Assembly (NCBI GenBank): GCA_032718475.1
Contig: JAUCBJ010006785.1
Span: 1-40,452, forward strand
DNA: 40,452 bases
DNA from: Nemertoderma westbladi
Lineage: Eukaryota; Xenacoelomorpha; Nemertodermatida; Nemertodermatidae
Direction of reading: 5' to 3'
Shown here: positions 39,042 through 40,452 of the stretch, piece after piece
How the letters are laid out: each line of letters opens with the position of its first letter
Numbering within the stretch: the first letter of the stretch is position 1
The notes under the pieces: model-generated
The model's input: the letters and a program-made list of their open reading frames with translations, nothing else
What the model was told of the DNA's origin: nothing
Database searches by the model: none
Position numbers and translations under genes: made by a program

Positions 39042-39067
39042 TACACACAGGACATGTCCTGTGTGTA
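39042..39067. repeat. Perfect 26-bp palindrome in element C 3' region
   Basis: The arms TACACACAGGACA and TGTCCTGTGTGTA are fully complementary with no spacer. It lies 165 bases before the polypurine tract. Confidence 0.7.
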
Positions 39068-39230
39068 ATCTTTGTTTTGTATGTCCTGTTCGTCCACCGA
39101 GGTAAAATATAAAGGCCATAGATTAATATTATTTGAGTGGGACAAGATGTTCCTTCGATTGTTTGAAATTTTTAAGATGTTTTGAGGAAGCCCAGATATC
39201 GTCAGACATCAGAAAAATTTGAAAATTTTT

Positions 39231-39239
39231 AAAGGGGAA
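39231..39239 (+). promoter_or_regulatory. Polypurine tract of element C
   Basis: AAAGGGGAA directly precedes TGTAGTGGCGG, a plausible LTR start, about 1 kb after the integrase end. Confidence 0.5.
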
Positions 39240-39850
39240 TGTAGTGGCGGGTCGCTCTCAAACAATAAAAAATATATTATCATTACATTACCGCCCATTC
39301 TCCCGGCTTATTTTTATAAACCAATATCTATCTCATCTCCAACATACTCATTCGACCATTATTGGCTGCCCCCATTCACAGCCGTTTATCCTATACAGAT
39401 AAACAGCTGTATTCTTCCCTGCCCGGGTTGAGAATCGTATCATATTAGTAAAGTACTACCTAATGGCAAGGTACTGGCATGATAATTTTACGAAATTTTT
39501 ACAATTACCACATTTTGCATTATTTGTTAAGGAATTAAAAAATACTTGCCAAGTACAGTATAGATTTTAAGAAATATTTGGGTGGGCACTTATCATGCAA
39601 TGCACTTACCAAATTCTTAACAAATTTTGTATACCTAGAATATAATTTCGATGACTTTATAATCATGCAATGCACTTAGCAAATTTTTAACAAATTTTGT
39701 ATACCTAGAACATACTTTCGTTGACTTTATAACTTGACAAAAATTTAATAAGAACTTTAGTGGTGCTTGACACGCATTGCAATTAAAAATCAGTCACATG
39801 ATCCACCGCCAATAAATGACTCATACAGTCATTTTGTCGTCAGTAGGCCT
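39240..39850 (+). repeat. Possible 3' LTR of element C (right end undefined)
   Basis: It starts TGTAGTGGCGGGTC after the polypurine tract. It holds a TATAAA-like stretch near 39313, a hairpin with arms GTTTATC (39384-39390) and GATAAAC (39398-39404), and AATAAA near 39811. No second copy exists in the window, so its right end is only a guess. Confidence 0.35.
39593..39732. repeat. Two tandem copies of a 70-bp unit
   Basis: TCATGCAATGCACTTA at 39593 and 39663 starts two units that continue through TTAACAAATTTTGTATACCT and end in GACTTTATAA. They differ at only a few positions, so the duplication is fairly recent. It lies within the possible 3' LTR. Confidence 0.85.
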
Positions 39851-40452
39851 ACTGCTGTACTGCAGAGTTGCGTTTATTGAGTTTTCTTTATTTACGTTTA
39901 ATTGCTTAATGAGTTTTGCTTACTTTAATAAATAGTGTATAAGGTTTTGTTACTTTAATTTATACTGGTAGTTTTATTGCTGTTTGTTTACTTCAATTCA
40001 ATTGTTTATTGTATTTTGTACTCTTTAATTTTGTTATTCTTTATAGAGTTTTGTAATCTTTAATTGTTTAGTGCCTGTTGTATACTTGTTTTGTTTATTT
40101 GTTTTGTTTGTACTGTCTATATCGTTAATGAAATATTTATGGTTTGCCTAATTGTCCGATTGTTGCTAATTGGCAATTTAATTGAATTAATGCCTAATTG
40201 ATACAATTAAAATTCAAATTTTTTGAATGTTAGTGAAATTTGATTAATAACAATTGACTTTGGAAGAATTGGAATTTAAAAAAGGCCTCATAATCCAAAG
40301 ACATATATTGAACTCCGTGATGTTGTTAGGGATCTGGCCTCTCTATCATTTGGACCACGAAACGTGACAGTCGGAACCCATATGCCATAGTCAGAGACCA
40401 GCCTGGATTAAGTGGAGAGGCAGGACTTGGTGTGATGTATGAGTTCGGGGGC
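39851..40452. other. AT-rich right end of window
   Basis: No gene is supported. T-rich sequence with recurring TTTTGTTTA and TTTAATT blocks covers about 39880-40140. From about 40300 the composition becomes less AT-rich, and a short open frame of about 30 codons ends at TAG near 40390; it is too short to call. Confidence 0.35.

Larger units (their letters stand above)
30911..39850 (+). mobile_element. Element C: decayed BEL/Pao LTR retrotransposon
   Basis: It has the usual BEL order of Gag, CCHC knuckles, protease, RT, RNase H, integrase and 3' LTR start. The coding frame is cut by a TAA at 32621 and a TGA at 38094, and shifts near 33070-33085 and near 36425-36435. Its codon use and sequence differ from elements A and B. 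No 5' LTR is visible, and the right end of the 3' LTR is not defined, so the outer limits are estimates. Confidence 0.8.

Overview
The window looks like repeat-rich intergenic DNA from an animal, probably an invertebrate. No host gene could be supported. Nearly all coding sequence belongs to BEL/Pao-type LTR retrotransposons, a group known only from animals. There are also several satellite or minisatellite arrays and one fragment of a different RT-class retroelement. No rRNA, tRNA, CRISPR array or bacterial-style operon was seen, and the species cannot be named from this sequence.

Layout. 1-950: AT-rich tandem repeat, period about 163 bp, each unit centred on an imperfect palindrome. 951-1392: AT-rich DNA without genes. 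1393-10884: BEL element A (+ strand), with an arginine-rich and repeat-coding N-terminal region broken at poly-G runs, gag-protease-RT (2877-5729), RNase H-integrase (5720-8086), a 2.2 kb 3' region with a 34-37 bp minisatellite, a polypurine tract and a probable 3' LTR (10355-10884). Its 5' LTR was not found. 10885-12838 and 25463-29268: one 35-bp satellite array of about 164 units, split in two. 12839-25462: element B (- strand), a complete 12,624-bp LTR element inserted into that satellite. 29269-30292: AT-rich DNA and a truncated retroelement fragment (- strand). 30911 to about 39.9 kb: BEL element C (+ strand), an older decayed copy. The last 0.6 kb is unassigned AT-rich DNA.

Element B is the main discovery candidate. 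Its 1,235-bp LTRs look identical base for base, it is flanked by a perfect 5-bp target-site duplication (ACTAT), and it has one uninterrupted 1,643-codon ORF. That ORF encodes a Gag with zinc knuckles and a protease, then jumps in frame from just after the protease to sequence normally found downstream of RNase H. Reverse transcriptase, the RNase H catalytic core and the integrase catalytic domains are absent. The simplest reading is a recently mobile non-autonomous BEL derivative that supplies its own Gag and protease and borrows RT and integrase from a relative.

Elements A and C show the normal BEL order: DUF1759-type Gag, CCHC knuckles, aspartic protease, RT with YVDD, RNase H, HHCC and DDE integrase, DUF5641-type tail. 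A has intact catalytic motifs with breaks mostly at G homopolymers. C has two in-frame stops and two frameshifts.
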